Below are positions 17,826-26,216 of a stretch of DNA of 64,000 nucleotides, piece after piece. The translations under genes were made by a program, and so were the position numbers. Numbering within the stretch: the first letter of the stretch is position 1; each line of letters begins with the position of its first letter. The notes below the pieces were generated by a model that saw only the letters and a list, made by a program, of their open reading frames with translations, was not told the origin of the DNA and ran no database searches. Source of the DNA: Polynucleobacter difficilis (GTDB taxonomy: Bacteria > Pseudomonadota > Gammaproteobacteria > Burkholderiales > Burkholderiaceae); the NCBI RefSeq assembly GCF_003065365.1, contig NZ_CP023276.1, forward strand, positions 124,001 to 188,000, read 5' to 3'.

Positions 17826-18860
17826 ATGTCCCAAAGCCAAGTCCTCGAAAAACCCCTGATTCAAGCAATGTCGGCATCGGCCGCCAAAGCAAGTGTTTCT
17901 CAGGGTGACTGGACGGTAGCGGCGGTCGAAGCCTTGTTTGCCTTGCCTTTTAATGACTTGCTTTTTCGTGCCCAAGAAGTGCACCGGGCTTATTTCCCAG
18001 AGGGTGATGTGGAATTGGCCACCTTGTTATCCATTAAGACCGGCGGCTGTCCGGAAGATTGTGGCTATTGCCCCCAGGCAGCGCGGTACAACACGGATGT
18101 TAAAGCCAACAAACTGATGGATTTAGAGGAAGTGCTAGAGGCAGCGAAAGCAGCGAAAGCAGCCGGCTCCAATCGATTCTGTATGGGCGCAGCCTGGCGT
18201 GAACCCAAAGACCGTGATATTGAAAAAGTGTCCGCCATGATTCGGGGGGTCAAAGCCCTGGGTCTTGAAACCTGCGCCACACTGGGTATGCTCGAGCCAG
18301 AGCAGGCCAAGGCGCTGCAGGGTGCGGGATTGGATTTTTATAACCACAATCTCGATACCAGCGAGGATTTCTACCGCTCAGTAATTAAGACCCGTGATTA
18401 TCAGGATCGCCTAGATACGATCTCGCATGTCCGCGCCGCTGGTATGTCGGTCTGCTGTGGCGGTATTGTGGGCATGGGCGAGTCGCGCGAGCAGCGCTCT
18501 GCCTTCATTGCGCGCCTGGCTAATTTGAGTCCGTATCCCGAGTCTGTGCCAATTAATCATTTGGTTCCAGTGGCAGGAACGCCACTGGCGGATCAGCCAC
18601 CGATGGACCCCTTGGAGTTTGTGCGAACCATTGCCGTTGCACGGATCACCATGCCCAAAGCCCGTGTGCGTTTATCGGCCGGCAGACAAGAGCTAGGCCG
18701 AGCCGTCCAAGCGATGTGCTTTCAGGCGGGTGCCAATTCGATTTTTTACGGCGATCAATTGCTGACAACCGGTAACCCAGAGGCAGAAGAGGATCGCGCA
18801 CTGCTGGCCGAGCTCGGCCTCAAGACAAAGCAACACATGAAGGCGGAAGTAACGGTATAG
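17826..18860 (+). CDS. bioB: Biotin synthase
   Basis: This radical SAM enzyme inserts sulfur into dethiobiotin. With the ATG at 17826 the protein has 344 residues. The [4Fe-4S] motif CxxxCxxC is at C75, C79 and C82 (CPEDCGYC), followed by YNHNLDTS and the second-cluster region up to the conserved RLSAGR motif. In-frame ATGs further upstream (17787, 17793) would add a hydrophobic stretch unlike the family, and GGAA stands before the chosen start. It is divergent from bioA and is followed after eight bases by coq7, perhaps as one unit. Confidence 0.95.
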   Translation: MSQSQVLEKPLIQAMSASAAKASVSQGDWTVAAVEALFALPFNDLLFRAQEVHRAYFPEGDVELATLLSIKTGGCPEDCGYCPQAARYNTDVKANKLMDLEEVLEAAKAAKAAGSNRFCMGAAWREPKDRDIEKVSAMIRGVKALGLETCATLGMLEPEQAKALQGAGLDFYNHNLDTSEDFYRSVIKTRDYQDRLDTISHVRAAGMSVCCGGIVGMGESREQRSAFIARLANLSPYPESVPINHLVPVAGTPLADQPPMDPLEFVRTIAVARITMPKARVRLSAGRQELGRAVQAMCFQAGANSIFYGDQLLTTGNPEAEEDRALLAELGLKTKQHMKAEVTV

Positions 18861-18868
18861 TTTTAGCT

Positions 18869-19498
18869 ATGCCCATGTCATTGCTGGACCGATTCATTAC
18901 CGAGTTTGATGTCGCTTTGCGATCCCTTGCTGGCGGCGCTCAGGCCCGTCGTGCAATGCCGACAGCAGAAAATACAGCCACCCTTGATTCTGCCGAGCGA
19001 GCCCATGCAGCCGGGCTCATGCGGGTTAATCATGTGGGCGAAGTGTGCGCCCAAGCCTTATACCAATCGCAAAAAATACTTGCACGCAGCCCGGAAACGC
19101 GAGCCATGCTGGACGTTGCGGCGCAAGAGGAAATGGACCACATGGCGTGGTGTGAAGAGCGCCTGTCTGAGCTTGGTTCGCACACCAGTTATTTAAATCC
19201 GATTTGGTATGCTGGGTCCTTTGGCATCGGCCTATTAGCTGGCTTAGCGGGCGATCGATGGAGTCTGGGCTTCGTCGCGGAAACCGAAAAGCAGGTTGAA
19301 AAGCACCTTAATAGCCACCTTGAAACCTTGCCACTGGCAGATGCGCGCTCACGTGCCATCGTCGATCAGATGCGTCGCGATGAAATCAATCACGGCCAAT
19401 CAGCATGGGATGCGGGCGGCCAGCCTTTGCCACAGCCCATCAAAAATGCCATGGAGGCTGTTTCCAAAGTCATGACTACAGCAGCCTACAAGGTGTGA
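18869..19498 (+). CDS. coq7: Demethoxyubiquinone hydroxylase (Coq7)
   Basis: This membrane-associated di-iron carboxylate enzyme hydroxylates demethoxyubiquinone late in ubiquinone synthesis. The 209-residue protein has repeated iron-ligand motifs: an AAGLMRVNHVGEVCAQ segment with glutamate, EEMDHMAWCEER, and the later EKHLNSHLE and RRDEINHG. Coq7 replaces UbiF in many betaproteobacteria. It may start at ATG 18869 or 18875 (MSLLDRF). It follows bioB closely. The repeat-rich region before mraZ begins right after its stop codon. Confidence 0.94.
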   Translation: MPMSLLDRFITEFDVALRSLAGGAQARRAMPTAENTATLDSAERAHAAGLMRVNHVGEVCAQALYQSQKILARSPETRAMLDVAAQEEMDHMAWCEERLSELGSHTSYLNPIWYAGSFGIGLLAGLAGDRWSLGFVAETEKQVEKHLNSHLETLPLADARSRAIVDQMRRDEINHGQSAWDAGGQPLPQPIKNAMEAVSKVMTTAAYKV

Positions 19499-19554
19499 AT
19501 CGGATTGCGGAGCAAAACCGAATAAAAAAAGAGGGCATTATTTACCCAAAGTCT

Positions 19555-19584
19555 ATTAATACTGTATATATAAACAGTATTAAT
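19555..19584. repeat. 11-bp perfect inverted repeat, 8-nt loop
   Basis: The arms ATTAATACTGT (19555-19565) and ACAGTATTAAT (19574-19584) are perfectly complementary around an AT loop. They could be a protein-binding palindrome or a weak AT-rich terminator for coq7. No GC-rich stem and no long T tract follow. Confidence 0.5.
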
Positions 19585-19594
19585 TTAGATAATT

Positions 19595-19617
19595 AAGGTA
19601 TATATCTAAGATACCTT
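19595..19617. repeat. 7-bp perfect inverted repeat, 9-nt loop
   Basis: The arms AAGGTAT and ATACCTT are perfectly complementary. The repeat lies ten bases after the preceding inverted repeat. Confidence 0.35.
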
Positions 19618-19649
19618 CTTAAGTATATTTTCCAAGCCCTTGTTTCGGG

Positions 19650-19682
19650 TGACTATTTTTAAAATACCTTTCTCAATAGTCA
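19650..19682. repeat. 7-bp inverted repeat with wide spacing
   Basis: TGACTAT (19650-19656) and ATAGTCA (19676-19682) are perfectly complementary over a 19-base spacer. A further TGACTGT follows at 19691. It is the third repeat of the cluster upstream of the mraZ promoter. Confidence 0.3.
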
Positions 19683-19735
19683 TCGCTAAGTGACTGTAAA
19701 CACTAGAGAAAATCCAAAAAAAACCATTAAAAGAC

Positions 19736-19764
19736 TTGACCCTCTGAATCCCTTCCTCTAAAGT
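19736..19764 (+). promoter_or_regulatory. Sigma70 promoter of the mra/dcw operon
   Basis: A -35 box TTGACC (19736-19741) and a -10 box TAAAGT (19759-19764) are separated by exactly 17 bases. Transcription would start near 19771, giving a leader of about 20 bases before the mraZ ATG at 19792. The -10 overlaps the first MraZ box, which fits autorepression. Confidence 0.7.
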
Positions 19765-19787
19765 GGGAAGAAGTGTGAAAAAGTGGG
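19763..19787 (+). promoter_or_regulatory. MraZ operator: three GTGGG-type repeats at 10-bp spacing
   Basis: GTGGG at 19763, GTGTG at 19773 and GTGGG at 19783 are spaced exactly ten bases apart, one helical turn, just upstream of mraZ. This matches the known MraZ-binding pattern of tandem TGGGN repeats. The middle copy carries one mismatch. The last copy also serves as or overlaps the ribosome-binding site (GTGGGG before ATG), so MraZ binding would cover the promoter start region. Confidence 0.75.
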
Positions 19788-19791
19788 GTAA

Positions 19792-20223
19792 ATGGTGTTT
19801 CAGGGTGCGTCATCTCTCAATTTAGATGCAAAAGGCCGCATGTCTGTGCCGGCAAAGCATCGTGACGCCTTGCTCGTGCAAGGTGAGGGAAGAGTGACGC
19901 TTACAAAACACCCCGATGGCTGTTTGATGCTTTTTCCACGCCCTGAGTGGGAAGCATTTCGAGCGCGTGTAGCGCAATTACCAATGGATGCGCATTGGTG
20001 GCGTCGAATTTTTCTCGGTAATGCAACCGAACTCGATCTGGATAGTGCGGGCCGAATTTTAGTCAGCCCCGAACTGCGATCTGCTGCAGGTATTCAGCGT
20101 GAAGTCATTCTGCTTGGCATGGGTAGTCATCTTGAGTTATGGGATGCAGCAACGTACGCAACAAAAGAGCAGGCCGCAATGATGCAAGGTGTGCCGGACG
20201 CCCTCAAACAATTTACTTATTAA
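19792..20223 (+). CDS. mraZ: Transcriptional regulator MraZ
   Basis: MraZ is a ring-forming DNA-binding protein with two AbrB-like SpoVT domains that represses its own operon. The 143-residue protein has the two repeats visible as LDAKGRMSVPAKHR (about residues 9-22) and LDSAGRILVSPELR (about 82-95), the usual DxxGR signatures. It is the first gene of the dcw cluster, with its recognition repeats directly upstream. rsmH follows after 12 bases. Confidence 0.96.
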   Translation: MVFQGASSLNLDAKGRMSVPAKHRDALLVQGEGRVTLTKHPDGCLMLFPRPEWEAFRARVAQLPMDAHWWRRIFLGNATELDLDSAGRILVSPELRSAAGIQREVILLGMGSHLELWDAATYATKEQAAMMQGVPDALKQFTY

Positions 20224-20235
20224 TGACAGGGCCGC

Positions 20236-21210
20236 ATGAATCAGACTCATCGCCCAGTCTTACTGGCCGAGGCGGTAACTGCACTATTGGAAAGCCCTTT
20301 ATTGCAAGCAGAATCGTCCGAGAAATCAATTGTGATCGACGGCACTTTCGGGCGCGGTGGTCATACGCGAGCACTCTTAGAGGCGATGCGATTCGATGCG
20401 CAGTTGATTGCATTCGACAAGGATCTGCAAGCGATTGCAGAGGCAAAAAAAATAACGGACTCACGTTTTCAGATTGTGCACAGCAGCTTCGCCAGTATGG
20501 CGCAGCATGCCGAGCCCGCATCAGTAGCGGGAGTGTTACTCGATTTAGGTATCAGTTCGCCACAGGTCGACGAGGCCGAGCGAGGGTTTTCATTTCGTCG
20601 CGATGGACCGCTTGATATGCGCATGAATACCACGACCGGATTGACTGCAGCGCAGTGGCTAAATCAAGCAAGCGTCGAAGACATTGCGCGCGTGATTAAA
20701 ACCTATGGGGAAGAACGCTTTGCCTTGCCGATTGCGAAAGCGATCTTTGCGCGCCGTGAATTAAATCAGCCCTTAGCAAGCACCATGGAGTTGGCTAACC
20801 TTGTTGCCGGCGTTGTTAAAAAACGCGAGCCAGGACAAGATCCAGCAACGCGGACATTTCAAGCGCTGCGCATCTTCATCAATAAAGAGTTGGATGATTT
20901 GGCCAGTGGACTTCAAGCAGCCTTGGATTTACTCAAGCCAGGTGGACGTTTAGTTGTCATCAGCTTTCACTCCTTAGAAGACCGCATCGTCAAGCAGTTT
21001 ATGCAAACGCATTCAGCAGTCGAGGTGCCGCGCGGTTTGCCCATTCGCGCAAAAGATTTACCGCAGGGTGAATTGGAGCTCATCTCTAGAGTCAAGCCAA
21101 GCAGTACTGAGATAAGTGATAACCCACGCGCACGCTCTGCAGTCATGCGTGTAGCGCAAAAACGTAGCCTTGAAGCAGGTCTTATATACCGAAAACAGGT
21201 GAGCCAATGA
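20236..21210 (+). CDS. rsmH: 16S rRNA (cytosine-1402-N4)-methyltransferase
   Basis: This SAM-dependent enzyme (former MraW) methylates N4 of C1402 in the ribosomal P site. The 324-residue protein starts with HRPVLLAEAV, then has the SAM-binding motif DGTFGRGGHTRALLE, GVLLDLGISSPQVDE, and FSFRRDGPLDMRM. The C-terminus carries SFHSLEDRIVKQFM. The order mraZ-rsmH-ftsL is standard. Its stop overlaps the ftsL ATG by four bases. Confidence 0.97.
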   Translation: MNQTHRPVLLAEAVTALLESPLLQAESSEKSIVIDGTFGRGGHTRALLEAMRFDAQLIAFDKDLQAIAEAKKITDSRFQIVHSSFASMAQHAEPASVAGVLLDLGISSPQVDEAERGFSFRRDGPLDMRMNTTTGLTAAQWLNQASVEDIARVIKTYGEERFALPIAKAIFARRELNQPLASTMELANLVAGVVKKREPGQDPATRTFQALRIFINKELDDLASGLQAALDLLKPGGRLVVISFHSLEDRIVKQFMQTHSAVEVPRGLPIRAKDLPQGELELISRVKPSSTEISDNPRARSAVMRVAQKRSLEAGLIYRKQVSQ

Positions 21211-21473
21211 ATCGTGCTACCTTAACTTTACTGGCCTTGCTTTTAATCTGCGCGCTCTCGCTCGTATCGGCGCAGCAGCGTGGTCGTAAGTTGGTAACTG
21301 CAATTGAGCGCGCGCAAATAGAAGAGCGCAAACTCAATCAAGAGTGGCTGCGCCTTGAGTACGAGCAACGGAATTTATCGAAATCGGCGCGGATTCGCGA
21401 TGCAGCACGCAATCAACTCAATATGAGTCCTATTTCACCCAATCGAACCATTTATTTGCGAGAAGAGCGGTGA
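21207..21473 (+). CDS. ftsL: Cell division protein FtsL
   Basis: FtsL is a small bitopic division protein that forms the FtsQLB complex. The 88-residue protein has one N-terminal membrane helix (LTLLALLLICALSLVSA), followed by a periplasmic coiled-coil region rich in Glu, Arg and Leu. It is recognised mainly by position between rsmH and ftsI and by this layout. It overlaps both neighbours by four bases. Confidence 0.92.
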   Translation: MNRATLTLLALLLICALSLVSAQQRGRKLVTAIERAQIEERKLNQEWLRLEYEQRNLSKSARIRDAARNQLNMSPISPNRTIYLREER

Positions 21474-23236
21474 AGCGAGTCGGATTCTCAACCACGCCTA
21501 ATTTAGTGTTGCGTCTGCCCATGTGGCGGTCGCGCTTAATGCTATTTATGTTGTTTATTGCATTTGCTGCACTGGTACTGCGCGCACTTTGGATTCAGGG
21601 ACCTGGCAACGCCTTTTATGAAGCCAAGGCAGTCAAGGGAACCCAGCGTGAGCTGGAGATGTCTGCTAGACGTGGAAAAATACTAGATCGCAACGGTCAG
21701 GTCATTGCAACTAGCCTTGAGGCAAAGGCGGTAATTGCCTATAACGATACGATTCCCAAAGATTTATCGGATGAAAAAATCAAACAGCTCGCCAATCTAC
21801 TGCAGATGCGCGAAGCCGATGTAAGAAAAAAATTAAAAGATGAGCGTAACCAAGTTTTCTTAAAGCGGCAGGTGGATCCTGTAGTAGCTCAGCAAATCCG
21901 CAAGTTAGAAATTCCAGGCATTGGACTCAACAATGAGTTTCGTCGCTTTTATCCCGAAGGCGAAGCGATGGCCCACGTTGTTGGCTTCACCAATGTAGAA
22001 GACCGCGGACAAGAGGGAATGGAGTTATCGCGCGAAAACGATTTGGCTGCGAGTACCGGTAAGCGCCGTGTCGTGGTTGATCGCCTCGGGCGCATCGTCG
22101 AAGATATGGGTGTTTTGCAGTTACCGCAAAACGGTAAGGATTTGAAACTCTCGGTTGACAGCAAGATTCAGTACATTGCTTACAACGCATTAAAAGACGC
22201 AGTTGAAAAGCATCGCGCTAAAGCGGCCGGAGCAGTTGTCATTAATGTGCAGACGGGTGAAATCTTAGCGCTCGCTAATTGGCCAAGTTATAACCCAAAC
22301 GATCGCAAGATATTAAGTGGCGAACAGTTGCGTAATCGTGTGATGACCGATACGTTTGAGCCGGGCTCAACCATTAAGCCATTTACCGTTGCACTGGCAA
22401 TGGAAAAAGGGCAAGTGAACCCCAATACGGTAATGGCGATCGGTGCGAAGTATTTGGTTGGACCAAAACCAATTACCGATACACACCCTTATCCATCATT
22501 GACGGTGGCAGAGGTGATTCAAAAATCAAGCAATATTGGCACCTCTAAGTTGGCAATGAATATGCCGGCGAGCGAAATGTGGGACTTATTTACTGCGGTT
22601 GGATTTGGTCAGACGCCTAAGGTTGGATTTCCGGGTGCCGTTGCAGGCCGAGTGCATCCCCATCAAAAATGGATGCCAACCGATCAAGCGCGCATAGCCT
22701 TTGGCTACGGTATCTCAACATCCCTTTTTCAGATGGCTCGGGCGTACACCATCTTCGCTCGCGATGGTGAGTTGGTTCCAGTCACGATCGAACACAGTCC
22801 TGATTACAAACCGGGTACACGGGTTATCTCAGCAAAAACGGCAATCGAAATGCGCAGCATGTTGGAATCGGTAACCGAGCCTGGAGGTACTGCGCTCAAA
22901 GCCCATGCTGAAGGTTATCGTGTTGGCGGAAAAACAGGTACGGCCCATAAGGTTGCTGGAAAAGGGTATGCAAGCAATAAGTATTTAGCTTATTTCACAG
23001 GGATTGCACCGATGAGTGCCCCGCGCATTGTGGTGGCGGTAATGGTCGATGAGCCGACTGCAAATGGCTACTATGGTGGCCAAGTTGCGGCGCCTATTTT
23101 TTCAACCATCGTTTCTGAAACGCTTCGCGCAATGAATGTAGCGCCGGATAGCGCAGTAAAAAATATGGTGCAGCGGGATGACGCGATTAAGCCAGGGCAG
23201 ACAGCGCCCATTCAACGAGTCGTGTTAACGCAATGA
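21470..23236 (+). CDS. ftsI: Peptidoglycan transpeptidase FtsI (PBP3)
   Basis: This septal class B penicillin-binding protein cross-links peptidoglycan together with FtsW. The 588-residue protein has a membrane anchor near residues 20-42, a pedestal domain and a transpeptidase domain with S300-T-I-K303 (catalytic serine), S353-S-N355 and K488-T-G. It starts with GTG at 21470, overlapping the ftsL TGA stop, so it is probably translated by coupling. murE overlaps its end by four bases. Confidence 0.96.
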   Translation: MKRVGFSTTPNLVLRLPMWRSRLMLFMLFIAFAALVLRALWIQGPGNAFYEAKAVKGTQRELEMSARRGKILDRNGQVIATSLEAKAVIAYNDTIPKDLSDEKIKQLANLLQMREADVRKKLKDERNQVFLKRQVDPVVAQQIRKLEIPGIGLNNEFRRFYPEGEAMAHVVGFTNVEDRGQEGMELSRENDLAASTGKRRVVVDRLGRIVEDMGVLQLPQNGKDLKLSVDSKIQYIAYNALKDAVEKHRAKAAGAVVINVQTGEILALANWPSYNPNDRKILSGEQLRNRVMTDTFEPGSTIKPFTVALAMEKGQVNPNTVMAIGAKYLVGPKPITDTHPYPSLTVAEVIQKSSNIGTSKLAMNMPASEMWDLFTAVGFGQTPKVGFPGAVAGRVHPHQKWMPTDQARIAFGYGISTSLFQMARAYTIFARDGELVPVTIEHSPDYKPGTRVISAKTAIEMRSMLESVTEPGGTALKAHAEGYRVGGKTGTAHKVAGKGYASNKYLAYFTGIAPMSAPRIVVAVMVDEPTANGYYGGQVAAPIFSTIVSETLRAMNVAPDSAVKNMVQRDDAIKPGQTAPIQRVVLTQ

Positions 23237-24774
23237 TGGTTACCTTGATAAAGCCAGAACAAGCCATTGATCACCTGCGGCGATTGGCTTTGCCGGCTGC
23301 ACGCATCGTTAGTGATACACGGCAAATCAAGACAGGCGATGTTTTCATGGCGTACCGAGTGGGGCATGGTACTGCCATACAGGATAGCCGTCCCTACATT
23401 ACAGCCGCTTTAGATGCTGGGGTCAGCGCTGTTATTTATGACCCAAGGGATTTAGAAGAAATTCCAGCCTTGAGCGATCCACGCTGTGTTGCACTGGAAA
23501 ACTTATCAGCCCATGCCGGACCAATTTGTTCCGAATGGTATGGCAAGCCGAGCACTCAAATGACGGTGTTTGGCGTAACTGGAACCAATGGGAAGACGAG
23601 TATCACTCAATGGCTTTCTCAAGCCTTAGATCGCCCTAAGTCGCGGGCAGCTGTAATGGGCACATTAGGCATTGGCTTTCCAGGGCACTTGGAGGTAACG
23701 AGCTACACCACACCAAATGCTGCGCGCTTACAAACCGAACTCAAAGTACTTTTGGATTCCAATGCAAAGCACATTGCAATGGAGGTCTCTTCACACGCCC
23801 TAGAACAGGGTCGCGTTAATGGCGTCCAATTCACCACCGCTGTGTTTTCTAACTTGAGTCAAGATCATTTGGATTACCACGGCAGTATGGCGGAATATGC
23901 AGCAGTGAAGTTTCGTTTGTTCCAGTTCCCCGGTTTACAGAATGCGGTCATTAACTTGGAAGATCCATTGGGTCGTGAATTAGCCATGCAGTTACTGGCA
24001 AAGACAGGCGTTCAGGTTTGGGGCTATGCAGTCGACCATAAAGCCTTTGCCGGTTTTGAAAAGTTTGGCAAGCGACTGCATGCTATTTTTTCCGGCGGCA
24101 TGCAGTTTAAAGAGTATGGCTATCAGGGTGTATTTGAATGGCAAGACTCCGGCAGGACGGAGGTCAGTGTTCCGGTTGTGGGCGACTTTAATCTGAGCAA
24201 TTGCCTTGCGGTCTGGGCTTGCCTATTGGCTGGTGGCATGGATGTGCTTGAGGCAGGAAAGCGCATTGCACACTTAAAACCCGTTAGCGGAAGAATGGAG
24301 ATGGTGCTTGGCAATTCGCGTAGCACGGGTCCATTGGTTATTGTTGACTATGCCCATACCCCAGATGCGTTAGAAAAGGTATTGAGTACACTGCGTCCCA
24401 TCGCTACTCAGCGGGCAGGAAAGTTGGGGTGTATTTTTGGTTGCGGTGGTGATCGTGATGCTAGTAAGCGACCGCTCATGGGCCGTATTGCTGCGGAGTT
24501 GGCTGACCACACTATTTTGACCAGCGATAACCCACGCTCCGAGAATCCAGAAAAAATTAGCGCAGATATTCGAGCTGGAATGAGCAATGGCAAATCGGTC
24601 GAAGTCATTCTAGATCGGGCTGCAGCAATTCTTAGCGGGGTTCGGCATGCACAGGCTAATGATGTTGTATTGATTGCAGGCAAAGGCCACGAAACAAGCC
24701 AAGAGATTAATGGCAGAAAAGTCGATTTTTCAGATCAAGAACATGTTTTATTGGCTAGTGGGGGCTCCGTTTAA
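23233..24774 (+). CDS. murE: UDP-MurNAc-L-Ala-D-Glu:meso-DAP ligase
   Basis: This Mur ligase adds the third residue of the peptide stem. The 513-residue protein has the ATP loop GVTGTNGKTS, the carbamylated-lysine region and the DNPR motif at 432-435. DNPR marks selection of meso-diaminopimelate rather than lysine and fits a Gram-negative wall. Its start overlaps ftsI by four bases, and its stop shares one base with the murF ATG (TAATG). Confidence 0.96.
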   Translation: MMVTLIKPEQAIDHLRRLALPAARIVSDTRQIKTGDVFMAYRVGHGTAIQDSRPYITAALDAGVSAVIYDPRDLEEIPALSDPRCVALENLSAHAGPICSEWYGKPSTQMTVFGVTGTNGKTSITQWLSQALDRPKSRAAVMGTLGIGFPGHLEVTSYTTPNAARLQTELKVLLDSNAKHIAMEVSSHALEQGRVNGVQFTTAVFSNLSQDHLDYHGSMAEYAAVKFRLFQFPGLQNAVINLEDPLGRELAMQLLAKTGVQVWGYAVDHKAFAGFEKFGKRLHAIFSGGMQFKEYGYQGVFEWQDSGRTEVSVPVVGDFNLSNCLAVWACLLAGGMDVLEAGKRIAHLKPVSGRMEMVLGNSRSTGPLVIVDYAHTPDALEKVLSTLRPIATQRAGKLGCIFGCGGDRDASKRPLMGRIAAELADHTILTSDNPRSENPEKISADIRAGMSNGKSVEVILDRAAAILSGVRHAQANDVVLIAGKGHETSQEINGRKVDFSDQEHVLLASGGSV

Positions 24775-26216
24775 TGGCGATGACTACCCTAGGCCAAATC
24801 CATGCATTTTTGCCATCCAGTAAATTGATCAATATCTCTGAGGTGGCAGCACAAAGTCATCCAATTGATTCCATTTCTACGGATAGCAGAGCCATTGAGA
24901 GTGGGTCGCTCTTTATTGCGCTCAAGGGTGAGCGTTTTGATGCACATCATTTCTTAGGCGAAGTTAGTGCCGCCGGAGCAAGCGCCGCACTGATTGAAGA
25001 TGAGAAGGCATGCCCAAATCAACTTCCCGCAGTATGCGTTGCCGACACCCGAATGGGTTTAGGTGATTTTGCTGCAGCGTGGCGGCAGCAATTTACATTG
25101 CCGCTGGTCGTGGTAACGGGTAGTAATGGTAAGACTACCGTGAAAGAGATGATCGCAGCGATCTTTAGTGCGGCAGTAGGCAAAGAAGCAACCTTGGTTA
25201 CGCCTGGTAATTTGAATAATGATATTGGGCTACCGCTAACGGTATTGCGTTTGCGTGAGTACCATCGATTGGCCGTGATTGAGCTCGGAATGAATCATCC
25301 TGGCGAGACAGCGTACCTTACCAAGATTGCCAAGCCAACGATTGCACTCATCAATAATGCCCAGCGTGAACACCAAGAATTCATGGAGACCGTGGATGCA
25401 GTTGCACACGAACATGCGGATGCAATCACAGCATTGCCAGTAGATGGCGTTGCAGTTTTTCCAGCAGACACTGCGTTTAGTGCCGAGTGGCGCAAAAAAG
25501 CTAGCGGGCGTCGCTCGATTGACTTTGCGCTCAATGGCCCTGCAGCAGTTAGCGGCACTCTCCTGATGGACGGTACGCTTGAAATAAAAACAAATGTAGG
25601 TCTTATTCAAGTAAAGCTTTCCGTACTTGGTGAACATAATCTTCGCAACGCCCTTGCTGCTACAGCTGTAGCCTTAGCTGCAAAGGTAGATCTAGAGGCT
25701 ATTCGTCTTGGGTTGGAATCATTTCAGGCGGTCAGCGGCCGAATGATGGCAAACCAATTGGGTGCTTGCCTGTTGATTGATGACAGCTATAACGCCAATC
25801 CCGACTCAGTGCGCGCTGCAATTGATGCCCTCAGTCAGGCTAGCCAAAGGACCTGTTTGGTCCTGGGCGACATGGGTGAAGTGGGATCAAAGGGGCCTGA
25901 GTTTCATTACGAGGTGGGCGCATATGCAGCAGAGCGCGGCATTGTGCGCTTATGGGCGCTGGGAGAACAAACGCAGGCTTCAGTACGGGGCTTTAATGAA
26001 TTTAATGGCCGCATCGGAAGTAGTAATGCAGCGATCCATTTTGAAACCATCGACGCATTAAATGCATGCGTAGCGCGTGTTGCTGACTTATTTTCTGAAG
26101 GCGCCTCAGTATCTCAGCCCTATGCAGTACTAGTAAAAGGATCCCGTTTTATGCGCATGGAGCGAGTAGTAGCGGCGTTAAAAGATACGCTGGCGGAGGT
26201 TAAAGCATGCTCTTAA
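24774..26216 (+). CDS. murF: UDP-MurNAc-tripeptide:D-Ala-D-Ala ligase
   Basis: MurF adds the D-alanyl-D-alanine dipeptide to the UDP-linked tripeptide. The 480-residue protein has the ATP loop VVTGSNGKTTVKEM, the ELGMNHPGE motif, the INNAQREHQEFM segment and LLIDDSYNANPDS. It starts at ATG 24774, overlapping the murE stop by one base, and its 3' end overlaps mraY by ten bases. Confidence 0.95.
   Translation: MAMTTLGQIHAFLPSSKLINISEVAAQSHPIDSISTDSRAIESGSLFIALKGERFDAHHFLGEVSAAGASAALIEDEKACPNQLPAVCVADTRMGLGDFAAAWRQQFTLPLVVVTGSNGKTTVKEMIAAIFSAAVGKEATLVTPGNLNNDIGLPLTVLRLREYHRLAVIELGMNHPGETAYLTKIAKPTIALINNAQREHQEFMETVDAVAHEHADAITALPVDGVAVFPADTAFSAEWRKKASGRRSIDFALNGPAAVSGTLLMDGTLEIKTNVGLIQVKLSVLGEHNLRNALAATAVALAAKVDLEAIRLGLESFQAVSGRMMANQLGACLLIDDSYNANPDSVRAAIDALSQASQRTCLVLGDMGEVGSKGPEFHYEVGAYAAERGIVRLWALGEQTQASVRGFNEFNGRIGSSNAAIHFETIDALNACVARVADLFSEGASVSQPYAVLVKGSRFMRMERVVAALKDTLAEVKACS

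Larger units (their letters stand above)
19499..19735. other. AT-rich non-coding region with three inverted repeats upstream of the dcw promoter
   Basis: This is the largest gene-free stretch in the window (293 bases with the promoter). It contains no plausible ORF. It is strongly AT-rich in its middle and holds three separate perfect inverted repeats in about 130 bases (19555-19584, 19595-19617 and 19650-19682). The first could weakly terminate coq7 transcription. The group as a whole looks like a regulatory region for division and cell wall genes. Confidence 0.55.
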
